Of a stretch of DNA of 47,093 nucleotides, positions 7,898 through 13,639 are shown one piece after another. The DNA lies in assembly GCA_947627675.1 (NCBI GenBank), contig CANQWY010000006.1, positions 1 to 47,093 on the forward strand, in the 5' to 3' direction. Origin of the DNA: an uncultured Bacilli bacterium. Its GTDB lineage: Bacteria > Bacillota_I > Bacilli_A > RF39 > UBA660. The position numbers and the translations under genes were made by a program. The number at the start of each line of letters is the position of its first letter. Positions within the stretch are counted from its first letter, which is position 1. Under the pieces are notes generated by a model. It was not told the origin of the DNA. It worked only from the letters and a program-made list of their open reading frames with translations, and made no database searches.

Positions 7898-8167
7898 CTA
7901 TTCCAAGGTGTCAGAAATGACACCTAATATTTTTTCTTCCAGAAGCATGTTTCTTTCAATCACATCATTCGCCTGTTCCAGTCTTTCTGCCAAATCATTT
8001 ATTAGTGCAGTATATTTATCCTCTATTTCCTCTATTTCTTTTGTTATTGCCAGCTGATTAAGATATGTCCTTAAAAATGCTTCCCTTTTCATTCCTTTTG
8101 CTGCCGCTGCCTCATCAATTTTTTTAATGATTACAGGATCGAGCCTTCTAACTTTTATTTCTGCCAA
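7898..8167 (-). CDS. Small ribbon-helix-helix regulator / relaxosome protein
   Basis: An 89-residue protein. Residues 1-45 (AEIKVRRLDPVIIKKIDEAAAAKGMKREAFLRTYLNQLA) show the classic RHH layout: basic strand, helix with the KGMKREAFLR turn, second helix. A coiled-coil-like tail follows and ends in the palindrome-encoded LGVISDTLE. It is the first gene downstream of the hairpin-rich candidate oriT and is 12 bp from the next mobilisation gene, so it probably binds oriT and/or represses the mob operon. RHH proteins bind short inverted or direct repeats as dimers. Confidence 0.75.
   Translation of the reverse strand: MAEIKVRRLDPVIIKKIDEAAAAKGMKREAFLRTYLNQLAITKEIEEIEDKYTALINDLAERLEQANDVIERNMLLEEKILGVISDTLE
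7907..7924. repeat. Diverged palindrome copy near the end of the RHH gene
   Basis: GGTGTCAGAAATGACACC has perfect outer arms (GGTGTCA/TGACACC) and a changed centre. In frame it encodes LGVISDT, two residues before the stop at 7898, paralleling LGVRSDT at the end of ParB. Confidence 0.85.
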
Positions 8168-8336
8168 TTTTTTACCTCTTGTATATAATATTTATTATAT
8201 ATTATATATTAGTTGCGAAGCACACGCAAGTATTTTTTCTACTGATTATCTACCAATTTTCCATTTTTTCCTTATTTCATATAAAAAATGCCTACCAGTC
8301 ACCTACTTTGCTGCTAATATATGTCCCCACGCAAAC

Positions 8337-8487
8337 CTTCGGCTTTGCCGAAGCCCCACACCTGTGTGGGGTCAGTTTTCTCTTATGCTCTTTCTAAAAT
8401 TACAAGTAATTTTAGAACCGTGGGCTTAAAGCCGGAATAGCTGCGCCCACGTCTGGAGCATCCGCTCCATGGACGACAAATGTCGTC
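8337..8487. other. oriT (candidate): Candidate oriT: six consecutive hairpins
   Basis: The 490-bp gap 8168-8657 holds no convincing gene. Within it are CTTCGGC-ttt-GCCGAAG (8337-8353), CCCCACAC-ct-GTGTGGGG (8354-8371), 12-bp arms TTCTAAAATTAC/GTAATTTTAGAA (8392-8417), CGTGGGC/GCCCACG (8419-8451), TGGAGC-atcc-GCTCCA (8454-8469) and GACGACA-aa-TGTCGTC (8472-8487). The TGCGCCC at 8442-8448 recalls the MOBQ nick region (GTGCGCCC). The position directly upstream of the mobilisation genes is typical of oriT. The nick site is inference. An alternative is a rolling-circle or single-strand origin. Confidence 0.55.
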
Positions 8488-8505
8488 AACAATAAAAAGA
8501 AAAAA
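8466..8505. repeat. 40-bp direct repeat, copy A
   Basis: Thirty-nine of 40 bases match the copy at 12397-12436. It contains the GACGACA-aa-TGTCGTC hairpin and an A-rich tail. Each copy ends a hairpin cluster and is followed within ~60 bp by a terminator-like stem. Confidence 0.9.
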
Positions 8506-8560
8506 ATCGTCTGTGCCTGCGTTTTTCAGCCGGATATCCGAATCAGGTATTTTCCCACAA

Positions 8561-8597
8561 AAAAAGTACCTTTGATTTTTTTTCAAAAGTACTTTTT
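8561..8597. terminator. Bidirectional terminator
   Basis: AAAAAGTAC and GTACTTTTT pair, extended by TTTGA/TCAAA across one mismatch. On the minus strand this closes the small-gene cluster ending at 8658. Confidence 0.75.
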
Positions 8598-8657
8598 ACC
8601 TGAAAAATAAACTTTAATTTTAATGCTCAATACATTCTAAAATTTTAAGTTGCATTT

Positions 8658-9035
8658 TCAAGGTGCTTTTCGTGGTATTTTGCGGATACCTAAAAGTTCA
8701 TCGAAAATAGCATTTGCTAAAGCTGTATAGCGGATTGCAGACTGATTTACTTTTCTCCGTTCATCGTTGTCTCTGGTAACGAAAATCCGTTTTTTGCAGC
8801 TGGAAAGCATATCAATGACAGTATTTAATTCTCCCCATAGGTCTGCATTTTCGCTGACAGTGATGGTATCTTTTATCTTGTCTGCTTCCTGTGCGATATT
8901 TTCGGTCAGATGTAGTTTTTCTAACATCTTCTGTTCAATTTCCGTGTTGATTTCCTGTATCGGGTCTCTATAAAGACTGATGTTATGTTCTGTTGGTTCT
9001 ACACCGGAGAACACATAGAGATGGTTTATGTACAT
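8658..9035 (-). CDS. Hypothetical 125-aa protein
   Basis: I do not recognise the family. The protein is helical and charged, with a central coiled-coil-like stretch (EINTEIEQKMLEKLHLTENIAQEADKIKDTITV) and a basic C-terminus (IRKIPRKAP). AAGGAGG lies nine bases before the ATG, so translation is well supported. It is the last gene of a minus-strand cluster of small genes that begins after the large inverted repeat at 9729-9875, and it ends before a clear terminator. Its position next to the candidate oriT suggests an early-expressed transfer or establishment gene, but nothing in the sequence shows a function. Confidence 0.7.
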   Translation of the reverse strand: MYINHLYVFSGVEPTEHNISLYRDPIQEINTEIEQKMLEKLHLTENIAQEADKIKDTITVSENADLWGELNTVIDMLSSCKKRIFVTRDNDERRKVNQSAIRYTALANAIFDELLGIRKIPRKAP

Positions 9036-9093
9036 AATATTACCTCCTTAAAACTTTATTATTATATAATATATATTATATATATAATTTTAT

Positions 9094-9204
9094 TTAACTC
9101 AATAATTTTATAAAAAATGCTATTATTAAATAAATGTACAATATAACACTTCCTGCAACGTGCAAGTTTGTTTTTAACTGCCTTTTTCTCTCTTGTCTTG
9201 TCAT
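9094..9204 (-). CDS. 36-aa small membrane protein
   Basis: A short gene starting with ATG at 9204 behind AGGAGGTAACAAA, an excellent ribosome site. The product has a basic head (MTRQERKRQLKTN) and one hydrophobic helix (SVILYIYLIIAFFIKLL), the form of a single-pass membrane microprotein. It lies in the same small-gene cluster as its neighbours. The same leader (AGGAGGTAACAAAATGACAAGA) precedes the gene starting at 46201. Function is unknown. Confidence 0.6.
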   Translation of the reverse strand: MTRQERKRQLKTNLHVAGSVILYIYLIIAFFIKLLS

Positions 9205-9272
9205 TTTGTTACCTCCTGAAATTAAATTTGAATCTGCTTTCGGGTTGTCCAGAATGAAATAAATAAGTTTAT

Positions 9273-9467
9273 TTATTTAAATTTCATTGTATGTACTACT
9301 TTGTTAATATACTCAAAACTAACCCGATAAGGTTTTTTCCTTATTTCATTATCTTTCATAATTTGCGCATATATCAGTGCCGGAAGTTCAAATAATGCTG
9401 TACATTTAGGATAAAGTCTTACAGCCTGATTTCTTATCTCCATTTCAATTTCTTCTCTTCTAGTCAT
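9273..9467 (-). CDS. Hypothetical 64-aa protein
   Basis: The product is small and mixed in charge (MTRREEIEMEIRNQAVRLYPKCTALFELPALIYAQIMKDNEIRKKPYRVSF...). An AAAGGAG site precedes the ATG, and the start overlaps the stop of the upstream 49-aa gene (ATGACTAG), so the pair is translationally coupled. Family not recognised. Confidence 0.65.
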   Translation of the reverse strand: MTRREEIEMEIRNQAVRLYPKCTALFELPALIYAQIMKDNEIRKKPYRVSFEYINKVVHTMKFK

Positions 9468-9609
9468 TTTTGTTCTCCTTTCTTTTTATTTTCTTGAAAG
9501 ATTTTTCAATTTCTCTATCAATGCAGCCACTCCAAAGTTGGTTTTTTGTACCAGTACAGCTACTATTAAATTTTTTACAATTCAAACACATTGAATTTAA
9601 CATATTCAT
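9460..9609 (-). CDS. 49-aa cysteine-rich small protein, probable zinc binder
   Basis: The ATG at 9609 follows CAGGAGG by seven bases. The product carries C8-x2-C11-x6-C18-x10-C29 (CLNCKKFNSSC...WSGC), a likely zinc-knuckle arrangement, then a strongly basic tail. The gene overlaps the next one by eight bases. It belongs to the cluster downstream of the 9729-9875 inverted repeat. Function is unknown. Nucleic-acid binding is plausible from the zinc motif and basic tail. Confidence 0.6.
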   Translation of the reverse strand: MNMLNSMCLNCKKFNSSCTGTKNQLWSGCIDREIEKSFKKIKRKENKND

Positions 9610-9728
9610 TTTTTGTTCCTCCTGTTTTTTTAATTGTTTCTGGAATGTTCGGGATTGGGTGCTTCCCTTTTTCAGTTGCTATTAAGTTTTCATGCTAAAT
9701 CGCCTCCTTTTTTTTATTTAATTGTTTC

Positions 9729-9875
9729 TGTATATGTCGGTGTTGGTTTGCTTGCATACGAAAAAAATTGTTTTGCAAATTCTGTCCAAGGGCGCGCGTA
9801 GCGCGTGCATTTTACCCTTGCAGAATTTGCAAAACAATTTAGTATGCATCAAAGCAAACAAATCCGATATATACA
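9729..9875. other. Large imperfect inverted repeat IR1 (candidate single-stranded promoter or origin)
   Basis: Nested arms: TGTATATGTCGG/CCGATATATACA (one mismatch), GTTTGCTT/AAGCAAAC (9746-9753/9852-9859), GCATAC/GTATGC (9754-9759/9842-9847), the 20-bp AAATTGTTTTGCAAATTCTG with its complement (9765-9784/9821-9840), then CAAGGG/CCCTTG (9787-9792/9815-9820). The 34-bp apex 9787-9820 matches 32 of 34 bases in IR2 at 12024-12057, while the arms differ in sequence but still pair. It lies upstream of the minus-strand cluster 9609-8658. Open frames inside it are artefacts of the repeat. Confidence 0.8.
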
Positions 9876-9959
9876 TTGAAACATATAAAAAAAAGGGCTG
9901 AAATGTGCATGAAAACGCAAATAGCATCGTCCGTTTCCGTTATATAATCGGATGTAAAA

Positions 9960-9989
9960 GGATATAGAAGGATATAGAAAGATATACAA
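9960..9989. repeat. Three 10-bp tandem repeats
   Basis: GGATATAGAA, GGATATAGAA, AGATATACAA run head to tail between IR1 and the terminator at 9993. Their role is unknown. They could be a small binding-site array. Confidence 0.6.
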
Positions 9990-9992
9990 AAA

Positions 9993-10029
9993 AGCCAGCA
10001 ATAATCAACAAATCTGATTATTGCTGGCT
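9993..10029. terminator. Terminator of the YubB-like gene
   Basis: AGCCAGCAATAATC (9993-10006) pairs with GATTATTGCTGGCT (10016-10029), a perfect 14-bp stem. Read on the minus strand it ends in a T run, 23 bp after the stop at 10052. Confidence 0.9.
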
Positions 10030-10051
10030 CTTCTGTTATTTGCAATCAGAA

Positions 10052-10600
10052 TTAATCTCTGCTGTATTGATGCGCACTTCCAATATCCATGTCATCAATA
10101 AAATCTTTGACTTCTTCAAATGATGTAAATTGGTGATTAGCAATGACTTCACTCATATATGTACATAATTCTTTTTCCGTCTCAAAATAGTAATAGTCGT
10201 CTGTTAATCCCTGGTATTTTTCCCATATATCCAATAAATAATTTTCCGGAAAATGAATTGCATCCAAATCGTTATGAATGACGTAAATTTCCATTCCGCA
10301 TTCTTCTGACAGCGATGCATATTTCAAATCCATTTTTTCTGTAAAAACATCCCAAAAATCATTTACGGGTTCCCATGCAGTTTCAACATCAAGAAATAGT
10401 GAACCATCATCAGATCTGTCAATATAATGAATGCTTCCTCGACAATAAATATCTTCTGAAATATCTATTTCTAATTCTTCAGCAACTTCAGATAAAGCAT
10501 ATATTTTTTTGTCAAGACAATCCTTTAATTTTATCCAGGCATTATGTAGTTTCTCTTCATCTCCCATAAGTTTCACTCTGTTGAAACAAAAATTTGGCAT
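10052..10600 (-). CDS. YubB/Api92-like ferredoxin-fold protein (DUF1281-type)
   Basis: The 182-residue product opens with MPNFCFNRVKLMGDEEKLHNAW, the signature start (MPNWCxNxxxxxG) of plasmid and phage YubB/Api92-like proteins. ETAWEPVNDFWDVFTEKM and EECGMEIYVIH follow, also in keeping with that family. These are common on conjugative plasmids, often in early-entering regions. Their biochemical role is unknown. GAAAGGAG precedes the ATG. The only space upstream is a strong terminator ending 23 bp before the start, so expression probably depends on read-through from the DUF5688 gene. Confidence 0.75.
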   Translation of the reverse strand: MPNFCFNRVKLMGDEEKLHNAWIKLKDCLDKKIYALSEVAEELEIDISEDIYCRGSIHYIDRSDDGSLFLDVETAWEPVNDFWDVFTEKMDLKYASLSEECGMEIYVIHNDLDAIHFPENYLLDIWEKYQGLTDDYYYFETEKELCTYMSEVIANHQFTSFEEVKDFIDDMDIGSAHQYSRD

Positions 10601-10622
10601 AACATATCTCCTTTCATAAAAA

Positions 10623-10663
10623 ATAATCTTCCCATAAGGTATTAACCCTTATGGGAAGATTAT
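10623..10663. terminator. Strong intergenic terminator/attenuator
   Basis: Perfect 16-bp arms ATAATCTTCCCATAAG (10623-10638) and CTTATGGGAAGATTAT (10648-10663), followed on the minus strand by a run of six T. It sits between the DUF5688 gene and the YubB-like gene with no room for another promoter. Confidence 0.9.
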
Positions 10664-10672
10664 CGGTTATAA

Positions 10673-11572
10673 TCAATAAATACTTAATTCTCCATTTTTG
10701 TAAATATAAACATTATTTGTAAGAACTTCATCTTCAGGCACTTCTTTTTCATTAATCTCCCTAACCATCATTCTTATGTCTTCAGGTTTTGCACGATCAA
10801 CAGAAATTGCAATGCATTCATGAATCGAACTTGGAATTAAGACAAATTCTCCAGTGGAGAATTTATGACTTAATTCCGTTAGGGCATTTCCATTTAAAAT
10901 TACTGAAGCACCATTAGTTTTTTTACTATTTGTAATGATGAACATTGGAAATTTTTCATTTAACTCTGTTTCCAGCTCAAAATCTTGAGGTTTCCCGATT
11001 AGCTCATAAATAAATTCATTCATATTTACAATCTGGTAGTCATTCAATATGTTATCCTGTGCATTTTCCCATATTTCATCATTGCTGATGTTGTAGGAAA
11101 ATAATACTTTATTCTGAATCGTAAAATTTGCTACTCCATCATCATAGTTAATAAATTCTGTAACATCGACAATGAATAAAATAAGCATATCCAAAAATCT
11201 ACGATATGTTATATCATGTGCTTTAACTTCAGCAATATTGTCTTCTGATACTAATTTTATCTTGACGTGAGATAATATATAATCTCTGCTGAAGACTTCT
11301 TCCATCTCTTTAACGTGACTTTTGCTCTCTTGAAAAATTTGCTGCAGATAATCAACAACCATTGTATCTGATTCCCAAAAATCTTTCATATGTTCAAAGT
11401 AAATCGTTGGAGCTGTGTTACTTTCATCGCTATGCAGGATGTAACCAACCTTCGAACCGTTGTTCTTAAAATTGTTGGTTGCAATAATTTTAAAATCCAT
11501 TCCCCTCTCTTTAATCAGTTTGTTAAGCTCGTCAACTCTATTGAGCATTTCAGTGTTTCTTTCTGTTACCAT
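10673..11572 (-). CDS. DUF5688-family protein
   Basis: The 299-residue product resembles DUF5688 proteins, widespread in Lachnospiraceae and their mobile elements. Recognisable parts are MFIITNSKKTNGASVILNGNALTELSHKFS, FVLIPSSIHECIAISVD and the end EVLTNNVYIYKNGELSIY. Function is unknown. I chose the ATG at 11572, preceded by GGCGGAAAGGAG. A frame open to 11641 would overlap the upstream gene and lacks a ribosome site. The 21-bp leader with its small hairpin (GCCGAAAGGC) is identical in its ribosome-site part to that of the rep gene at 17900-17920. Confidence 0.8.
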   Translation of the reverse strand: MVTERNTEMLNRVDELNKLIKERGMDFKIIATNNFKNNGSKVGYILHSDESNTAPTIYFEHMKDFWESDTMVVDYLQQIFQESKSHVKEMEEVFSRDYILSHVKIKLVSEDNIAEVKAHDITYRRFLDMLILFIVDVTEFINYDDGVANFTIQNKVLFSYNISNDEIWENAQDNILNDYQIVNMNEFIYELIGKPQDFELETELNEKFPMFIITNSKKTNGASVILNGNALTELSHKFSTGEFVLIPSSIHECIAISVDRAKPEDIRMMVREINEKEVPEDEVLTNNVYIYKNGELSIY

Positions 11573-11631
11573 ATGTAACTCCTTTCCGCCTTTCGGCACT
11601 AAAATTTTATATATAAATAAAGAGTTTGGAA

Positions 11632-11931
11632 TTACTCCCAAACTCTATATTTACTGGAAAAACCGGAAATGTATGTTTTTCCAAGGATGCATAATAGAAC
11701 ATCATCCCAGGTTTTTTTCTGATATGCTGGAACTCGTTTAGTGGCTTTTTTCAACCAGCGACCTAAATAGTTATAATCTTCAACAACATGTAAATTAAAT
11801 CTGTATTTAATTTCTCTTTGGTCATCTTGTCGATTTCGCTCTTTCATCTGTTCCAATCGAAGATCTGATATATCCAAAACTTCGATTTCAACGATTCCCT
11901 TCTGGAAACTTACTGAATTAATTTCTATCAT
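11632..11931 (-). CDS. Hypothetical 99-aa protein
   Basis: The family is not recognised. The product is a mixed alpha/beta-looking small protein (MIEINSVSFQKGIVEIEVLDISDLRLEQMKERN...KKTWDDVLLCILGK). AGGAGG lies nine bases before the ATG. It is the first gene after the large inverted repeat at 11950-12126 and leads the cluster with the DUF5688 and YubB-like genes, so it may be expressed early during transfer if that repeat is a single-stranded promoter. Confidence 0.65.
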   Translation of the reverse strand: MIEINSVSFQKGIVEIEVLDISDLRLEQMKERNRQDDQREIKYRFNLHVVEDYNYLGRWLKKATKRVPAYQKKTWDDVLLCILGKTYISGFSSKYRVWE

Positions 11932-11949
11932 AACAATTTCCTCCTAGAT

Positions 11950-12126
11950 TTTATTTAAGTTGTCATTGTGCGCTGCATCTACGTTTGATGCAATTTCGTT
12001 AAACTGCGTTGAATACAAAATGACAAGGGCGCGCACAGCGCGTGCATTTTACCCTTGCACTTTGTATTCCATAAGCAGTAGAAATTACAGCTTCAAACGT
12101 GCAGCGTATCATGACAACTTAATAAA
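11950..12126. other. Large imperfect inverted repeat IR2 (candidate single-stranded promoter or origin)
   Basis: Nested pairs from outside in: TTAAGTTGTCAT/ATGACAACTTAA, GCGCTGC/GCAGCGT, ACGTTTGA/TCAAACGT, CTGC/GCAG, GAATACAAA/TTTGTATTC (12011-12019/12061-12069), CAAGGG/CCCTTG (12024-12029/12052-12057). Mismatched bases between the stems are regularly spaced. Its apex (starts CAAGGGCGCGC, ends ATTTTACCCTTG) is shared with IR1 although the arms are unrelated. It stands directly before the ribosome site of the gene at 11931. On the minus strand CCCTTGTCA gives a TTGTCA -35-like box next to a bulge. Confidence 0.8.
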
Positions 12127-12185
12127 ATCCAGACAAAATGATTAATAGATATATTTACACTTCCCCACACATGAAGAAGCTAAAA

Positions 12186-12354
12186 AAACACGCCCCGGGT
12201 GTGTATATACACTCCTAGGGCGTGTTTCCTGCGCGCCACTATGATGGGTGAAACCCATCACTTTAAAAGTGGTGTCGCAATCCTGTCCGGAGGACCGGCA
12301 ATGGAAAGCGCAACGTGCTGTCCGTTGCCATACTTCCGGCATCTATGGCGGAAG
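12186..12354. other. Second hairpin cluster, oriT- or origin-like
   Basis: The gap 12127-12577 has no convincing gene. Hairpins: AAACACGCCC/GGGCGTGTTT (12186-12227) enclosing the palindrome GTGTATATACAC, GATGGGT-gaa-ACCCATC (12243-12259), CACTTT/AAAGTG (12259-12271), CTTCCG/CGGAAG (12333-12354). CTGCGCGCCAC at about 12229-12239 resembles CTGCGCCCAC of the first cluster. It ends with the shared 40-bp repeat and a terminator, so the two clusters have the same architecture. Confidence 0.55.
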
Positions 12355-12396
12355 TTACCTTTTTTAATTTCATACTACCAAAATAATAAACTCTTT

Positions 12397-12436
12397 TCCA
12401 TGGACGACAAATGTCGTCAGCAATAAAAAGAAAAAA
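12397..12436. repeat. 40-bp direct repeat, copy B
   Basis: Matches 8466-8505 at 39 of 40 positions, in the same orientation, 3.9 kb away. It includes the hairpin GACGACA-aa-TGTCGTC. Confidence 0.9.
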
Positions 12437-12472
12437 CATTATGATTTCGGACATTTTCCACTTTTTTACCGC

Positions 12473-12507
12473 AAAAAAAATAGAGGTCAAAACAACCTCT
12501 AATTTTT
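12473..12507. terminator. Bidirectional terminator-like stem
   Basis: TAGAGGT (12481-12487) pairs with ACCTCTA (12495-12501), flanked by eight A on one side and five T on the other. Confidence 0.7.
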
Positions 12508-12528
12508 CACACTATTTAAAACTATTAA

Positions 12529-12557
12529 TTGACTATAAAATAAATGGTTTATATAAT
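12529..12557 (+). promoter_or_regulatory. Promoter of the metallopeptidase gene
   Basis: TTGACT, 17-bp spacer, TATAAT. The expected start near 12562-12566 falls within the AAAGGAGG ribosome site (12561-12568), giving an unusually short leader. Confidence 0.75.
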
Positions 12558-12577
12558 AAAAAAGGAGGAAAACGGAA

Positions 12578-13009
12578 ATGATAAATGAATTTATAGAAGA
12601 CATCTGCAGCATACTTAATATCGTTCCGCCCCAAATATCATACGATACGTCACATTTTCAGACCGAAACAATGCTGGCTGCCTGCGATAATGAGGGGCGT
12701 ACAATTTTTTTGCGCCGCCAGGACTCCATGACTCCGGATTTTTACTTTGGAATTGCACATGAATTAAGACATGTATGGCAGATAAGAACAGAATCCAGAC
12801 TTCTTGATAATTATAAAACGTCAAATCAGTGTGAAAATTCAGAAATGTATAACCTGCAGCCTGCAGAGGTTGACGCCAATGCATTTGCAACAATGGTCAT
12901 GGCTGATTTTTTCCACATCAAGCCCTTGCATGATGGGATGTCTGATCGCGTGATTGCGCAGATACATAAGCGTATAGAGGAATTGTCTGCTAATGGACTT
13001 TTTGAATAA
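12578..13009 (+). CDS. HExxH zinc metallopeptidase-like protein
   Basis: The 143-residue product has FGIAHELRHVWQ at about residues 64-75, a HExxH zinc site, and further on NLQPAEVDANAFATMVM, which could supply the third ligand as in ImmA/IrrE-like (M78) enzymes. ImmA-type peptidases cleave repressors to derepress mobile elements, but the substrate here is unknown and no adjacent phage-like repressor is seen. AAAGGAGG precedes the ATG. It is one of few plus-strand genes, with its own promoter, and its end overlaps the convergent gene at 13009 by 20 bp. Confidence 0.75.
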   Translation: MINEFIEDICSILNIVPPQISYDTSHFQTETMLAACDNEGRTIFLRRQDSMTPDFYFGIAHELRHVWQIRTESRLLDNYKTSNQCENSEMYNLQPAEVDANAFATMVMADFFHIKPLHDGMSDRVIAQIHKRIEELSANGLFE

Positions 13010-13505
13010 ATTCAAATCCGTTTGCCTTGGTGCTTTTTTTACTTCCGTTTTTTCTGAAGAACCAGTTTCCCTTAACAATTCCTTCCTCTACTATTCTTGT
13101 TGCCTTCGGATGTTTTCGTGTGCCGCTCCATTCAAGAAAGGCACAAATCCATTTTTCTTCTTCCGGCTTTTCTTGTTCCCTCCTGCAGTCAGATATGATG
13201 GCATCTATTTTTTCATCAGTCAGGGATTCCAGCCCTGACAAATCCAAAGAATAAAAATCCGTACAGTTATAGTGATTGGAGGTGTGATGCCATGAAGATT
13301 TGTAAAGACATATCTGTTTTAGCATTTTCACGGGTATTTTTTTAATTTTTGAAAAAGAACATTTTAATTCCAAATCTTTGCAGCGCACAGCTTCCTCTAT
13401 TTCTTCAATGATTTCTGTTTTGGTCCATTTCGACAGGGGCATTTCACCGCGCTGGTAAGCCTCTACTGCATTATTGCTCATCGAGTAACCGTTATATCCT
13501 GCCAT
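12990..13505 (-). CDS. Conserved hypothetical of mobile elements (MAGYxGxSMSNNAVEAY type)
   Basis: The 171-residue product begins MAGYNGYSMSNNAVEAYQRGEMPLSKWTK, a start I recognise from conserved proteins of Clostridia phages and conjugative elements. The family has no known function. Later parts are rich in charged residues, with CDLELKCSFSKIKKIPVKMLKQI and WICAFLEWSGTRKHPKATRIVEEG. GAAAGGAG precedes the ATG. Its promoter is the duplicated element at 13530-13582, shared with the gene ending at 13776, so the two should be co-regulated. Confidence 0.7.
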   Translation of the reverse strand: MAGYNGYSMSNNAVEAYQRGEMPLSKWTKTEIIEEIEEAVRCKDLELKCSFSKIKKIPVKMLKQICLYKSSWHHTSNHYNCTDFYSLDLSGLESLTDEKIDAIISDCRREQEKPEEEKWICAFLEWSGTRKHPKATRIVEEGIVKGNWFFRKNGSKKSTKANGFEFIQKVH

Positions 13506-13529
13506 TTTGTTTCTCCTTTCTTTTTATAT

Positions 13530-13582
13530 TTTTCTGACACTTATATAGTATCATATTTTTGTCACTTTGTAAAGAGATATTT
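13530..13582 (-). promoter_or_regulatory. Duplicated promoter/operator, copy 1
   Basis: On the minus strand TTTACA (13568-13573), 17-bp spacer, TACTAT (13545-13550). It is 52/53 identical to 14480-14532. The promoter is bracketed by the inverted pentamers TGACA and TGTCA about 20 bp apart, a possible operator. Confidence 0.75.
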
Positions 13583-13605
13583 ATAAATTTTTGTAATAAA
13601 AATGT

Positions 13606-13633
13606 TTGACAAAAAACAGGGATATGGTACAAT
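13606..13633 (+). promoter_or_regulatory. Promoter of the small RNA
   Basis: TTGACA (13606-13611), 16-bp spacer, TACAAT (13628-13633). Expected start is the G at about 13640. It is divergent from the promoter at 13545-13573. Confidence 0.75.
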
Positions 13634-13639
13634 TATATC

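Noticed and set aside
2618-7924. The repeated palindromes as rho-independent terminators
   Set aside because: They have no following T runs, and most lie inside or at the ends of coding frames.
8383-8586. 67-codon minus-strand frame in the candidate oriT
   Set aside because: No ribosome site, and the translation spans several hairpins. The DNA structure accounts for it.
9718-10045. Two overlapping minus-strand frames of 68-69 codons over IR1
   Set aside because: They lie in the inverted repeat and its flank, lack ribosome sites and give low-complexity Phe/Cys/Ile-rich translations. The pairing structure explains the open frames.
9729-12126. IR1 and IR2 as integron attC sites or as ends of a transposon
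   Set aside because: No integron integrase or transposase lies between or beside them, the outer arms differ from each other, and no attC core sites (RYYYAAC/GTTRRRY in the proper places) are evident.
12142-12490. Frames on both strands across the second hairpin cluster
   Set aside because: They overlap one another, lack ribosome sites and cross the terminator and the 40-bp repeat.
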